From NCBI RefSeq assembly GCF_007558815.1, contig NZ_VLTJ01000012.1, forward strand, positions 1-57,598: 57,598 bases of DNA, written 5' to 3'. This document shows, in pieces, positions 31,127 through 39,494 of this stretch. The position numbers and the translations under genes were made by a program. Within the stretch, counting starts at the first letter, position 1. Each line of letters starts with the position of its first letter. Origin of the DNA: Verticiella sediminum. Its GTDB lineage: Bacteria > Pseudomonadota > Gammaproteobacteria > Burkholderiales > Burkholderiaceae_B. A model generated the notes under the pieces. The model searched no databases and was not told where the DNA came from. It was given only the letters and a program-made list of their open reading frames with translations.

Positions 31127-31717
31127 TCAGCTACGGCTTACGCCTTCGTCGTCGGGGTGGTTGGCTTCGATGTCCGTGCGGCTCGGACGGCTCGCGCCCA
31201 GCGGCGCGGTTCGATCGCCATTCTGTCGCGCATCGTCTTCCGGTTGGGAGATGTTCAGGCGCTTGAGCGCGGCCAGGATGAAGAGGGCGAAGACGGTGGC
31301 GACGACCGCGGTGCCTTCGCGCCCCAGGCCGGCAGCGATGCCCACCGAGGCCGTGAGCCAGATGCCGGCGGCCGTGGTCAGGCCATGCACGCGGCCGTCG
31401 CCGGTGAGTTTGAGGATCGCGCCCGCGCCGAGAAAACCGATGCCGGTGATCGCGCCCTGGATGACGCGGCTCGCGTCGTCCAGTGACATGCCGGCCTCGG
31501 TGGGCACCAGCACGAACATCGCCGCTCCCAATGCGACCAGCATGTGGGTGCGCAGGCCGGCCGACTTGCCATGCGCCTCACGTTCGTAGCCGAGCAGCCC
31601 GCCCAGCAGCATGGCCACCGTCAGGCGCGTGATGATGCGCGTGAGTTCGACTGCACTGGGCAGGTCGGCGAATTCGGATTGAACGGTATGCCAGATTTGT
31701 GTGCCCAGTTCTTCCAC
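31127..31717 (-). CDS. MgtC/SapB-family inner-membrane protein
   Basis: Starting at a GTG (31717), the 196-residue protein has four hydrophobic segments. It carries the family core LTRIITRLTVAMLLGGLLGYERE, with the conserved YERE, then KSAGLRTHMLVALGAA, and GIGFLGAGAILK followed by GLTTAAGIWLTASVGIAAG. MgtC-like proteins are linked to Mg2+ limitation and ATP synthase control in intracellular pathogens; many environmental homologues have no known role. The C-terminal 40 residues are polar and acidic. There is no ATG in frame near the expected start. Confidence 0.87.
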   Translation of the reverse strand: MEELGTQIWHTVQSEFADLPSAVELTRIITRLTVAMLLGGLLGYEREAHGKSAGLRTHMLVALGAAMFVLVPTEAGMSLDDASRVIQGAITGIGFLGAGAILKLTGDGRVHGLTTAAGIWLTASVGIAAGLGREGTAVVATVFALFILAALKRLNISQPEDDARQNGDRTAPLGASRPSRTDIEANHPDDEGVSRS

Positions 31718-31856
31718 GATAGGGGTATCCCTGGAGCCGCGACGGGGCCCCGAGCGCGGAGAGCCCGAGCAAGCGACGTGCCGGAATGAGGCGCGTCGGA
31801 AAGCGCCGTGAGAGGCGCGCGGCCAGCCCGGACGGGCGCCGGCCGCGGCAAGGGCG

Positions 31857-32063
31857 TCAGATGGGCTTGATATTGGTGGCTTGCGGCCCCTTCGCGCCCT
31901 GTGCCGGTTCGAAGGAGACCTTCTGGTTCTCGGCCAGCGTCTTGTAGCCCTGCACCCCCTGTATCTCGGAGAAATGCGCGAACAAATCCTTGCCGCCGTC
32001 ATCGGGGGTTATGAAACCGTATCCCTTCTCGGCATTGAACCACTTCACCACACCGGTTGCCAT
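31857..32063 (-). CDS. Cold-shock domain protein (CspA family)
   Basis: The 68-residue single-domain protein contains RNP1 (KGYGFI) and RNP2 (LFAHF) in the order [20 protein letters not shown], and so binds single-stranded RNA or DNA as an RNA chaperone. AAGGA lies about 8 nt before the ATG, and a good sigma-70 promoter sits about 30 nt further upstream. The leader is short, unlike the long thermosensitive leader of E. coli cspA, so cold induction is uncertain. Confidence 0.96.
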   Translation of the reverse strand: MATGVVKWFNAEKGYGFITPDDGGKDLFAHFSEIQGVQGYKTLAENQKVSFEPAQGAKGPQATNIKPI

Positions 32064-32098
32064 CCTTAGCGTCCTTGGAAAGAGAGGTTGGGTAACAA

Positions 32099-32128
32099 AC
32101 TATCGCTGGCTCGGCGCTCGACTGTCAA
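32099..32128 (-). promoter_or_regulatory. Sigma-70 promoter of the cold-shock gene
   Basis: On the minus strand a perfect TTGACA (32128-32123) is separated by 18 bp from GATAGT (32104-32099). The predicted transcription start is near 32092, giving a leader of about 29 nt. Confidence 0.6.
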
Positions 32129-32169
32129 GGGAGTTGCGTCGTAGATGTGCAACGCGATGGCGGAAAGGC

Positions 32170-32775
32170 TCAATCCGGTGCCCGCGGCATGCGGGTGAAC
32201 CCCAGGTGGCCGGCGAGATCTTCGGTGTCCATGCGCAGCAGGGGCGCCGCGGGCAGCGAACCGTCGTTCGGCGCCACGCGCATGCTGGCCGGCGCCGGCG
32301 GGTCCGCGGCCAGGACGTCGAGGAGCGCACTGCCGTGCGCCTCGTCGCGCAGCGTCTCCAGCCATGGTGCGAGGTCGCGATCCTCGAGCATCGCCGGGCC
32401 CAGGCCGGTTCTGGCGTACAGCCTGCCGTCGGCGCTCAGCAGCCATTCGCTGACCGCCAGAACCGGCTGGCCGGTGTGTGTCTGCAGGCCGATGCCCGCA
32501 TCGGCGATGCGCAGGATCAGCGGTGCTGCGTCGATGCGCACGTAGACCCGCTGCGGGCCGTTCTGGAAGTACCAGCGGCCATCGCGCTCGTGCGCGTAGT
32601 TGCGGTTGATGAAGGCGAGGATCTGCGGGCTGGTGATCGACTCGCCGGGCCCGCCGTCGGCGGCCTTGCCCTCGGGGTGCAGATGCCACTGGCCGCGCGC
32701 ATCGAGCGAGAGCCAGCCATACACGGCGGGCACATTGGGCCAGCGCTGCATGGCAGCCTTGACCGAGTCGTCCAT
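32170..32775 (-). CDS. Uncharacterised conserved protein (DUF-type, Proteobacteria)
   Basis: The 201-residue cytosolic protein begins MDDSVKAAMQRWPNVPAVYG and contains GWLSLDARGQWHLHPEG and GRWYFQNGPQRVYVRID. I recognise this as a betaproteobacterial family of unknown function with the same WPNVP...GWL..D.RG.W pattern, but cannot name the domain number with certainty. AAGGAGGAATC-type purine-rich sequence precedes the ATG. It has no signal peptide or membrane segment and is divergent from the zinc-finger microprotein gene. Confidence 0.75.
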   Translation of the reverse strand: MDDSVKAAMQRWPNVPAVYGWLSLDARGQWHLHPEGKAADGGPGESITSPQILAFINRNYAHERDGRWYFQNGPQRVYVRIDAAPLILRIADAGIGLQTHTGQPVLAVSEWLLSADGRLYARTGLGPAMLEDRDLAPWLETLRDEAHGSALLDVLAADPPAPASMRVAPNDGSLPAAPLLRMDTEDLAGHLGFTRMPRAPD

Positions 32776-32915
32776 GATTCCTCCTTGCGGATGAACGTGG
32801 TGGAACGGGATATGCTGGAGAGCCCATCCGCGCGGCGACGCTCACCGGCATGCATGTCGATGGAATCCTGCTCACACAGAGGGAACATGGCGTCAACAGG
32901 CCCCAGGAGTCGATC

Positions 32916-33098
32916 ATGGCAGATTCCGCTGCGAGCACCAACCCGGCGCCCCCTCGGAGCGACACCGTCGATTGCCGCGTGTGTGACGGCACCGGCCGGC
33001 TCGGCGAGCGGTCCTGTCCGGCGTGCGGCGGCACCGGCCGGCTCGAGAGCTCGCCCGCGGCCCCGTCCGCGCGTGCCGCTCAGCCGCGGCCGCGGTAG
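32916..33098 (+). CDS. 60-residue DnaJ-type zinc-finger microprotein
   Basis: From the ATG at 32916, with CAGGAG about 6 nt upstream, the product contains two adjacent CxxCxGTG knuckles ([10 protein letters not shown] and [10 protein letters not shown], about residues 23-43), which together can bind one Zn2+ as in the DnaJ cysteine-rich domain. The ends are Pro/Ala/Ser-rich and probably disordered. It overlaps the convergent queF gene by 19 bp. No J domain or other chaperone part is present. The function is unknown; a small redox or zinc-binding accessory protein is possible. Confidence 0.55.
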   Translation: MADSAASTNPAPPRSDTVDCRVCDGTGRLGERSCPACGGTGRLESSPAAPSARAAQPRPR

Positions 33099-33538
33099 GC
33101 GGCGACGCCGGTATCGGGCAGCCAGATGCCCTTGGGCGGCTCGCCGGTCTGCCAGAAGACATCGATCGGGATGCCGCCGCGCGGATACCAGTAGCCGCCG
33201 ATGCGCAGCCAGCGCGGCTCGAGCAGGGCTTGCAGGCGCCGGCCGATGCCCACCGTGCAATCCTCATGGAAGGCGCCATGGTTGCGGAACGAAGTCAGAT
33301 ACAGCTTGAGGGATTTCGACTCGACCAGCCACTGGTCGGGCACATAGTCGATGACGAGATGCGCGAAGTCGGGCTGCCCCGTGACGGGACACAGGGACGT
33401 GAATTCCGGCGCGGTGAAGCGCGCCACGTAGTCGGTATCGGGGTGGGGGTTGGGCACACGCTCGAGCACGGCGTGTTCCGGGCTCGCGGCCGGCGCAGCG
33501 GCCTGCCCGAGCTGGGTGAGGTGGTCGGTCTGGCTCAT
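33080..33538 (-). CDS. queF: NADPH-dependent 7-cyano-7-deazaguanine reductase (short QueF)
   Basis: The 152-residue protein is the unimodular (YkvM-type) QueF, which reduces preQ0 to preQ1 in queuosine biosynthesis. The nucleophilic cysteine lies in [14 protein letters not shown] (about C51), followed by the [14 protein letters not shown]/substrate motif, [11 protein letters not shown], and the C-terminal [16 protein letters not shown] lies 7 nt before the ATG at 33538. It is the only queuosine gene in the window. Confidence 0.95.
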   Translation of the reverse strand: MSQTDHLTQLGQAAAPAASPEHAVLERVPNPHPDTDYVARFTAPEFTSLCPVTGQPDFAHLVIDYVPDQWLVESKSLKLYLTSFRNHGAFHEDCTVGIGRRLQALLEPRWLRIGGYWYPRGGIPIDVFWQTGEPPKGIWLPDTGVAAYRGRG

Positions 33539-33666
33539 GGGGAAGTCCTGGGCGCCACGCAGCGCCCGCTGGTGCCTGGGCGGCGCAGGCCGCCCGGCGG
33601 ATTCGAACGCGCCGATCATACCAAGCCGGCGCCGCCCGCCCGGCCTCGCCCGCCGGCCCGGCCGAC

Positions 33667-35334
33667 ATGATGGATCTTCCCCTGACCCTGCTCGATCTGG
33701 CCGGGGCGATCGCGTTGCTGCTCTGGGGTGTGCGCATGGTGCAGACCGGCATCCAGCGCGCCTTCGGCGGCCAGCTCAAGATCTGGCTGGCGCGCGCGCT
33801 CGGCTCGCGCCTGCGGGCCCTGCTGGCCGGGGTCGGCGTCACGGCCATCCTGCAGAGCAGCACGGCCACCGGGCTGATGGTCACCGGCTTTGCCGCGCGG
33901 GGCCTGGTCGGCCTGATTCCGGCGCTGGCCGTCATGCTGGGCGCGAACATCGGCACCACGCTGATCGTCCAAGTGCTGTCGTTCGACGTGGTGCGGGTGG
34001 CCCCCGTGCTGATCCTGATCGGCTTTCTGATGTTCCAGCGGGCGAGCGCGGGTCGGCGCGACTTCGGCCGCGTGTTCATCGGGCTCGGGCTGATGCTGAT
34101 GTCGCTGCACCAGTTGGTCAGCCTGATGCAGCCCTACGAGAACGCTGCCAGCGTGCGCGGTTTCCTCGACGCGGTGGCGACCCAGCCGGTGCTCTATGTG
34201 GTGCTGGGCGCTGTGCTGGCCTGGGCCGTGCATTCGAGCGTGGCCATCGTGCTGCTGGCCATGTCCTTCGCCTCGCACGGCGCGATACCGCTGGATACCG
34301 CGCTGGCATTCGTCCTGGGTGCCAACCTGGGCACCGCGATCAACCCGGTGCTCGAGGGCGTCGGCGGACGCAACCCCGCTGCCTGGCGAGTCCCGATAGG
34401 CAATCTGCTCAACCGGCTGGCGGGCGTGGCGGTCGCGCTCCTCGTGCTGCCGTGGACGGTGGCGCTGCTCACGTGGCTGGAACCGGGGCCCGCGCGGGCG
34501 GTGGCGGATTATCACACCGCCTTCAACCTTGTTCTGGCCCTGGTGTTCCTGCCCGCGCTCGGGCCCTACGCTGCCTTGCTGCGGCGCTGGCTTCCGGCGC
34601 GCGAGGACCCGAACGACGCGCGCACGCCGCGCTATCTCGATCCGGCCGCGCGCGAGACACCCACGGTGGCGCTGGACAACGCCGCACGGGAAACCGTGCG
34701 CATGGCGCAGACGCTGTCGCGGATGCTGCAAGGGTTCTGCACGGCGTTGCTGCATCCGAGCCGGCATCAGATCAGCTTGATACGCCAGGCCGACGACACC
34801 ATCGACAGCCTGAACGCGGCCATCAAATCGTACGTCGTGTCGCTCGATGCCGATGCCCTCGGCGAGACGGAGCGCGAGCAGGCCGGACGCATACTCGCCT
34901 TCGCGACCAACGTCGAACAGGCGGCCGACATCGTCGACCGCAACCTGCTGGGTATGTCTGCGAAGATGCTCAAGCGCGGCATCAGCTTCTCGCCGGAAGG
35001 GCGCGCAGAACTGCTCGGCCTGACCGAACGGCTGCTGACCAACGTCGAGCTCGCCATCGAAGTGTTCGGCCAGCCCGAGATGGTCCACGCGCGCCGTCTG
35101 GCGCAGGAAAAGCAGGTGTTCCGTGCGCGCGAGCGCCGAGCCACGGCTGCGCATTTCGCGCGCCTGCGCCGCGGTGTCGTCCAGTCCGCGGAGACCAGCG
35201 CCATCCATCTGGACGTGCTGCGCGACCTCAAGCAGGTCAATGCCCACCTGGTGGCCGGCGCTGCCTATCCGGTGCTGGAGGCGCATCGTGCGTTGCTGCC
35301 GCACCGGGTGGAGGAAGGGGGCGACGAGCTGTGA
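33667..35334 (+). CDS. Na+/phosphate cotransporter-family protein with PhoU-like C-terminal domain
   Basis: The 555-residue protein has two inverted NptA-type membrane repeats, each with the family's QSS-like signature: [15 protein letters not shown] in the first (about residues 57-71) and [15 protein letters not shown] in the second. About 220 C-terminal residues after the last helix are helical and PhoU-like ([16 protein letters not shown]..., [15 protein letters not shown]). This matches the YjbB-type Na/Pi transporters, which may export phosphate. Two adjacent ATGs (33667 and 33670) are possible starts. Confidence 0.9.
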   Translation: MMDLPLTLLDLAGAIALLLWGVRMVQTGIQRAFGGQLKIWLARALGSRLRALLAGVGVTAILQSSTATGLMVTGFAARGLVGLIPALAVMLGANIGTTLIVQVLSFDVVRVAPVLILIGFLMFQRASAGRRDFGRVFIGLGLMLMSLHQLVSLMQPYENAASVRGFLDAVATQPVLYVVLGAVLAWAVHSSVAIVLLAMSFASHGAIPLDTALAFVLGANLGTAINPVLEGVGGRNPAAWRVPIGNLLNRLAGVAVALLVLPWTVALLTWLEPGPARAVADYHTAFNLVLALVFLPALGPYAALLRRWLPAREDPNDARTPRYLDPAARETPTVALDNAARETVRMAQTLSRMLQGFCTALLHPSRHQISLIRQADDTIDSLNAAIKSYVVSLDADALGETEREQAGRILAFATNVEQAADIVDRNLLGMSAKMLKRGISFSPEGRAELLGLTERLLTNVELAIEVFGQPEMVHARRLAQEKQVFRARERRATAAHFARLRRGVVQSAETSAIHLDVLRDLKQVNAHLVAGAAYPVLEAHRALLPHRVEEGGDEL

Positions 35335-35657
35335 GCGCAGGGGGGCGCCCATGTCCATCGGACGGCGGGCAGCCGGCTCAAGCCAGAACCGAACGAGACG
35401 GGTGCAAGGCCTGGGCCCAGCGCATCCAGCCTGCCCTTTTGTAGGCACTTGCCCGGTATGCGGGGCTAATAGTACATAAAGACAGACTTTATGATGTATC
35501 CTCTACGGGCAATGCTGCGGCCGCTTGGCCGCGCCGCGGCGACGTATGCCGTACACCCGATCCGTCGGGCACGTCGGCTCGCTTCGATGCGGTCATCCGC
35601 TGTCTGCGCCGCAGCCGGAACGTGAGCGGCAATCATCAAAAAATCATGGAGGAGACG
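35335..35657. promoter_or_regulatory. Control region of acyl-CoA ligase gene with palindrome
   Basis: No gene is apparent in this 323-bp gap. CATAAAG (35475-35481) and CTTTATG (35487-35493) form a 7-bp dyad around ACAGA, within an AT-rich island containing possible -10 hexamers (TACATA, 35473-35478). A TTGCCC at 35449-35454 may be the -35. The dyad would sit at the predicted transcription start, a typical repressor position. Confidence 0.5.
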
Positions 35658-37358
35658 ATGGTCGATCGAGACGCCAGAGCAGGCGCGCATCCACGGCAAG
35701 GCGACCCTGCCGGACGCCAGTCTGGCGCGGACACGGTGCCCGGGCTTCTTGCCGCCGCGGTGCAGGAGCACGGCGCAAGCCCTTGCCTGCAGATGGTCGG
35801 CGCGGCGGCGCTGAGTTATGCCGAGGTTTACGAGCGGGCCGGCGTGGCCGCGGCTCGCCTGGCCGGCGTCGGCGTGGAGCCCGGCCAGCGCGTGCTGATC
35901 ATGCTGAGGAACAGCCCCGAGGCCGTTTTCGTGTGGCTGGGAGTCAACCTGGCCGGAGCGGTCGAGGTTTCGCTCAACACTGGCTACCTCGGCAAGCCGC
36001 TGGAACACGCCATCAACCTGACGCAAGCCGAGCTCATCGTCACCAGCAGCGAGTTCATGCCGCTGATCGAGGCCGCGCTGCCACGGCTCGAGTTCCTGAA
36101 GAAGGTGGTGCTCATGGACGCCGAGGCCGGGCGAGCGGGGCACACACCGCCAGGCCTTCTGGTCCATCGCTACGGATCGCTGGCTGACGCTGCGCTCCCG
36201 GCGTGCGCGGCGCGTGCCGGCGACTGCGCCTCGGTCATCTTCACGTCCGGTACCAGCGGGCCCGCCAAGGGCGTGCAGATGCCGCACGGTCAGGTCACGA
36301 GACTGGCCAGGAACACGGCCCTGCGCACGGGGATAGGGGCGCACGATGTGTTCTTCTGCTTTTATCCGCTGTATCACATGGCGGGCAAGTTCATGTCGGT
36401 GCTCGCGACCATGTCGGTCGGCGGGAAAGTCATCCTCGACAACGGCTTCGCGCCCGACACGTGGCTGAACCGCATCCGCGAGTACGGGGCCACGCTCACC
36501 GCGGCGCACGGGCCGATGCTGGAAATGGTCTATGCGCTGGAACCCAGCCCCGAGGATCGAAACCACAAATTGAGGACGGTGCGCACAGCGCCGTTCCCCA
36601 AGCGCATCGCTGCGCAGTTCGAAGAACGGTTCGGCGTGAAGGGCATGGAAGTCTGGGGCATGACCGAGATCGGCATACCGTGCTGGAGCCCGCTGGACGA
36701 GCCGCTGCGCCTCGGTTCGTGCGGCCGGATCGATCAAGATCAGTACGAGCTCAGCGTGGTGGACCCCGAGACCGACATGCCGCTGGGCTGCGGCGACGTG
36801 GGCGAACTGGTCGTGCGTCCGCGATTGCCCTGGACGGTCATGCTGGGCTACCTGGGCATGCCCGAAAAGACGGTCGAGGCCTGGCGCAACCTCTGGTTCC
36901 ACACCGGAGACAGCGGGTATGTCGATGCAGACGGTCATGTGTACTTCGTCGATCGGGTCAAAGAGCGCATTCGGCGCAAGGCGGAGAACATCTCGGCGGG
37001 CGACATCGAGGCCGCGGCGCTGGAGCATCCCGCTGTCCGGCAGGCAGGGGCGGTGGGCGTGCCGTCAGGCTTGCAGGGCGACGACGAGATCGCGCTTTTC
37101 ATCGTGCCGGAACCTGCGGCTGGCATCACACCCGAGGATCTGCTGGGCTTCCTGGTGCACAGGCTGCCGCATTACATGATTCCCCGGTACATCGCCCTGG
37201 TGGACGATCTGCCGCGCACGGCGACAGGCAAGCTCCAGCGCGTCATGCTGAAAGAAGCCCGCTTCCGTGAGCAGCTCTGGGACAGGAAGCAGCACGGGAT
37301 CTCCATCCGCCAGTTGCGCGAAGCCGGATCCGGCGCAGAGACGGGGCAGGGCGCGTGA
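35658..37358 (+). CDS. Acyl-CoA ligase (AMP-binding, CaiC/FadD-like)
   Basis: The ATG at 35658 is preferred because GGAGG (35648-35652) precedes it by 5 nt, giving 566 residues; an ATG at 35646 overlaps this site. The adenylation domain has the P-loop FTSGTSGPAKGVQMPH, WGMTEIG (A5) and TGDSGYVDADG (A7), and the C-terminal lid has DRVKERIRRKAENIS and the catalytic lysine in TATGKLQR. The enzyme activates a carboxylic acid with ATP and CoA. Best similarity in style is to crotonobetaine/carnitine-CoA ligase-type members. It opens the large catabolic locus and is convergent with a Bug gene. Confidence 0.9.
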   Translation: MVDRDARAGAHPRQGDPAGRQSGADTVPGLLAAAVQEHGASPCLQMVGAAALSYAEVYERAGVAAARLAGVGVEPGQRVLIMLRNSPEAVFVWLGVNLAGAVEVSLNTGYLGKPLEHAINLTQAELIVTSSEFMPLIEAALPRLEFLKKVVLMDAEAGRAGHTPPGLLVHRYGSLADAALPACAARAGDCASVIFTSGTSGPAKGVQMPHGQVTRLARNTALRTGIGAHDVFFCFYPLYHMAGKFMSVLATMSVGGKVILDNGFAPDTWLNRIREYGATLTAAHGPMLEMVYALEPSPEDRNHKLRTVRTAPFPKRIAAQFEERFGVKGMEVWGMTEIGIPCWSPLDEPLRLGSCGRIDQDQYELSVVDPETDMPLGCGDVGELVVRPRLPWTVMLGYLGMPEKTVEAWRNLWFHTGDSGYVDADGHVYFVDRVKERIRRKAENISAGDIEAAALEHPAVRQAGAVGVPSGLQGDDEIALFIVPEPAAGITPEDLLGFLVHRLPHYMIPRYIALVDDLPRTATGKLQRVMLKEARFREQLWDRKQHGISIRQLREAGSGAETGQGA

Positions 37359-37422
37359 CGCCGCTGCCCCGTCTGGCCGGCGGGCCGATGCAGGCATCGG
37401 TCCGCCCACTGCGCCCGGGCGC

Positions 37423-38400
37423 CTATTGCAGTGTGATGTTCTGCTCCCTGATGATGCGGGCCCAGCGCTCGGTTTCGGCGTCGAGGTGGCGCTGGAAATC
37501 TTCCGGCGTGCCGCCTTCGGCGAACACGCCGGCAGCCGCGAATTGCTGCTGCACCTCCGGCAGGTTCAGTGCCCAGGAGATATCCTTCGCGATCTGCTCC
37601 ACGACGGGCTTGGGCGTGCCGCCCCGGGTGAAGATGCCGAACCAGGCGGCCGCTTCATAGTCCGGAAACCCTTGTTCGGCAACGGTGGGCACCTCAGGTA
37701 GCCAGGGCAGGCGGGTGCGCGACGTGACGCCCAGCGGCACGACGCGCCCGGCCTGGATCAGCGGCAGCGCGCCGTTGTCGAAGAGGATGTCGACCCGCCC
37801 GCCGATGAGGTCCTGATGCGCCCCGGCGCTCCCCTTGTACGGCACATGCTCCAGCTTCAGGCCCGAGCGATTCGCGAACAGCTCGCCGCTCAGATGGGTG
37901 AACGTCAGGTTGCCGGCCGATCCGAACAGCGCGGGCGCTTTGCCATTCTTGTATTTCTCGACGAACTCGGGAAGGCTTTTCACCCCTTGCTCCGTGTTGG
38001 TGATGACTACGCCGGGCACCGTCGTGAGCAGGGTCACCGGCGCCAGGTCCTTCTTCGTGTCGTACGGTAGGGAATCCATCACCAGGGGGTTGAGGGCCAC
38101 GGGCATGGCCGTCAACAAGAGGGTGTGGCCGTCCGGCTCGGCACTGGCGACGGCCGCCGTGGCGATCACCGTATTGCCGCCGGGCCGGTTGTCCACGATG
38201 ATCGTCTGTCGCCAGCGCTCACTGAGCTTTTGCGCCAGAATGCGCGCCTGGGTGTCGGTCGTTCCGCCGGGCGGGTAGGCGACGACGAGACGCACGGGCT
38301 TGCTGGGATAGGCGGCAGGCGCGGACGCGACGGCGCCGGTTCCGATGGCAGTGAGTACGAGCGCTGCGGCAAGCTGGCTCAAGGTGCGGAAGTGGGTCAT
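37423..38400 (-). CDS. Bug/TctC-family periplasmic solute-binding receptor
   Basis: The 325-residue protein has a signal peptide (about residues 1-30, ending ASAPAAYP) and the Bug core YPSKPVRLVVAYPPGGTTD, DNRPGGNTVIATAAVA and DGHTLLL. AGAGGATC precedes the ATG. It follows another Bug gene by 31 bp, and both lie downstream of a ThDP-enzyme gene on the minus strand, so the three are probably co-transcribed. Two neighbouring receptors suggest a pair of related acids. Confidence 0.92.
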   Translation of the reverse strand: MTHFRTLSQLAAALVLTAIGTGAVASAPAAYPSKPVRLVVAYPPGGTTDTQARILAQKLSERWRQTIIVDNRPGGNTVIATAAVASAEPDGHTLLLTAMPVALNPLVMDSLPYDTKKDLAPVTLLTTVPGVVITNTEQGVKSLPEFVEKYKNGKAPALFGSAGNLTFTHLSGELFANRSGLKLEHVPYKGSAGAHQDLIGGRVDILFDNGALPLIQAGRVVPLGVTSRTRLPWLPEVPTVAEQGFPDYEAAAWFGIFTRGGTPKPVVEQIAKDISWALNLPEVQQQFAAAGVFAEGGTPEDFQRHLDAETERWARIIREQNITLQ

Positions 38401-38431
38401 GGATGATCCTCTCGCTTCTGGATGGCCTTGC

Positions 38432-39436
38432 TCACTGCGGTTCCACGCCCGTGGCGCGGATGAGATCGCCCCAACCGGCGCGTTGCCGGGTCAGGAATTC
38501 CTGCGCCTGCGTTCGGCTCTGAGGCGGCACCACCAGCGATGCCGTGTCTTCGATGCGCTTCTGGAAGCCCTGGTCGGACAGCAGGGCCGCAAGCGACGTC
38601 GTGAGTTTCTCGAGGGTCTCCTCCGGGGTGCCCGCCGGCGCGAACAGGCCTTTCCACGACCAGGGAGAGAGCTGGTCGAATTCCGTGTAGCCGAGCTCCG
38701 ACATCAAGGGCACATCCGGCAGCGCCGGCAAGCGTTGCCCGGCGACCACGGCCAGCGCGTCGGCTTTCCCGCCGTGCACGAGTTGGATGGAACTCATCGC
38801 GGGGTCGAACGCGAAATCCACCTGGCCGCTGACCACCGCGGTCAACGCGAGCGCGCTGCCGTTGTACGGGACATGGACCATCGAGTCGAGCCCGGCAGCC
38901 TTCTTGAAGACTTCACCGGCGAGGTGGGTCGAGTTGCCCATCCCGGCCGACGAGAAGCTGACCTTCTGCGGATTCTGCCGTGCGTAGTCGACGTACTCCT
39001 TCACCGAGCCGAGCTTGCGCCGCTTGTCCACCAGCATGAGAAACGGGAACTCGGAAACGATGCCGATCGGTGTCAGGTCCCGCTCCGGGTCGTAGGGCAG
39101 GTTCTCGTACAGGAACTGGCTCGCCACGGTGTCCGACCCGCCGATCAGCAGGGTGTATCCATCGGGAGCACTGCGGGCGACGTGAGCGCTGCCCACCGTG
39201 CCCGCCGCGCCGGGCCGGTTCTCGACGATTACGGGAACGCCGAAGTCCTTGTGAAAGTGCTCGGCGACCAGGCGGCCTATCTGGTCGGTCGAGCCGCCCG
39301 GTGCGAACGGTACCACCACGACGATGGGCTTCTCGGGATAGGCGGCGGCAGCCGGGGCCGCCACGCCGATGGCCAGGCCCGAAGCCAGCAGGCAGGATGC
39401 GGCGCGCTGCAGGGCAGCGTCATAGCGTTTCTTCAT
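38432..39436 (-). CDS. Bug/TctC-family periplasmic solute-binding receptor
   Basis: The 334-residue protein has a signal peptide (about residues 1-32, cleavage near APAAAAYP) and the Bug core YPEKPIVVVVPFAPGGSTD, ENRPGAAGTVGS and DGYTLLIGG. AGGAGA precedes the ATG. It lies 58 bp after the ThDP-enzyme gene and 31 bp before the other Bug gene. Its sequence is clearly different from that neighbour, so this is not a recent tandem duplication. Confidence 0.92.
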   Translation of the reverse strand: MKKRYDAALQRAASCLLASGLAIGVAAPAAAAYPEKPIVVVVPFAPGGSTDQIGRLVAEHFHKDFGVPVIVENRPGAAGTVGSAHVARSAPDGYTLLIGGSDTVASQFLYENLPYDPERDLTPIGIVSEFPFLMLVDKRRKLGSVKEYVDYARQNPQKVSFSSAGMGNSTHLAGEVFKKAAGLDSMVHVPYNGSALALTAVVSGQVDFAFDPAMSSIQLVHGGKADALAVVAGQRLPALPDVPLMSELGYTEFDQLSPWSWKGLFAPAGTPEETLEKLTTSLAALLSDQGFQKRIEDTASLVVPPQSRTQAQEFLTRQRAGWGDLIRATGVEPQ

Positions 39437-39494
39437 GGTGCGGTCTCCTTTCGTTATGAAATGCCTCCCGGCGGGACCGGGAGCGGTACGCTGC

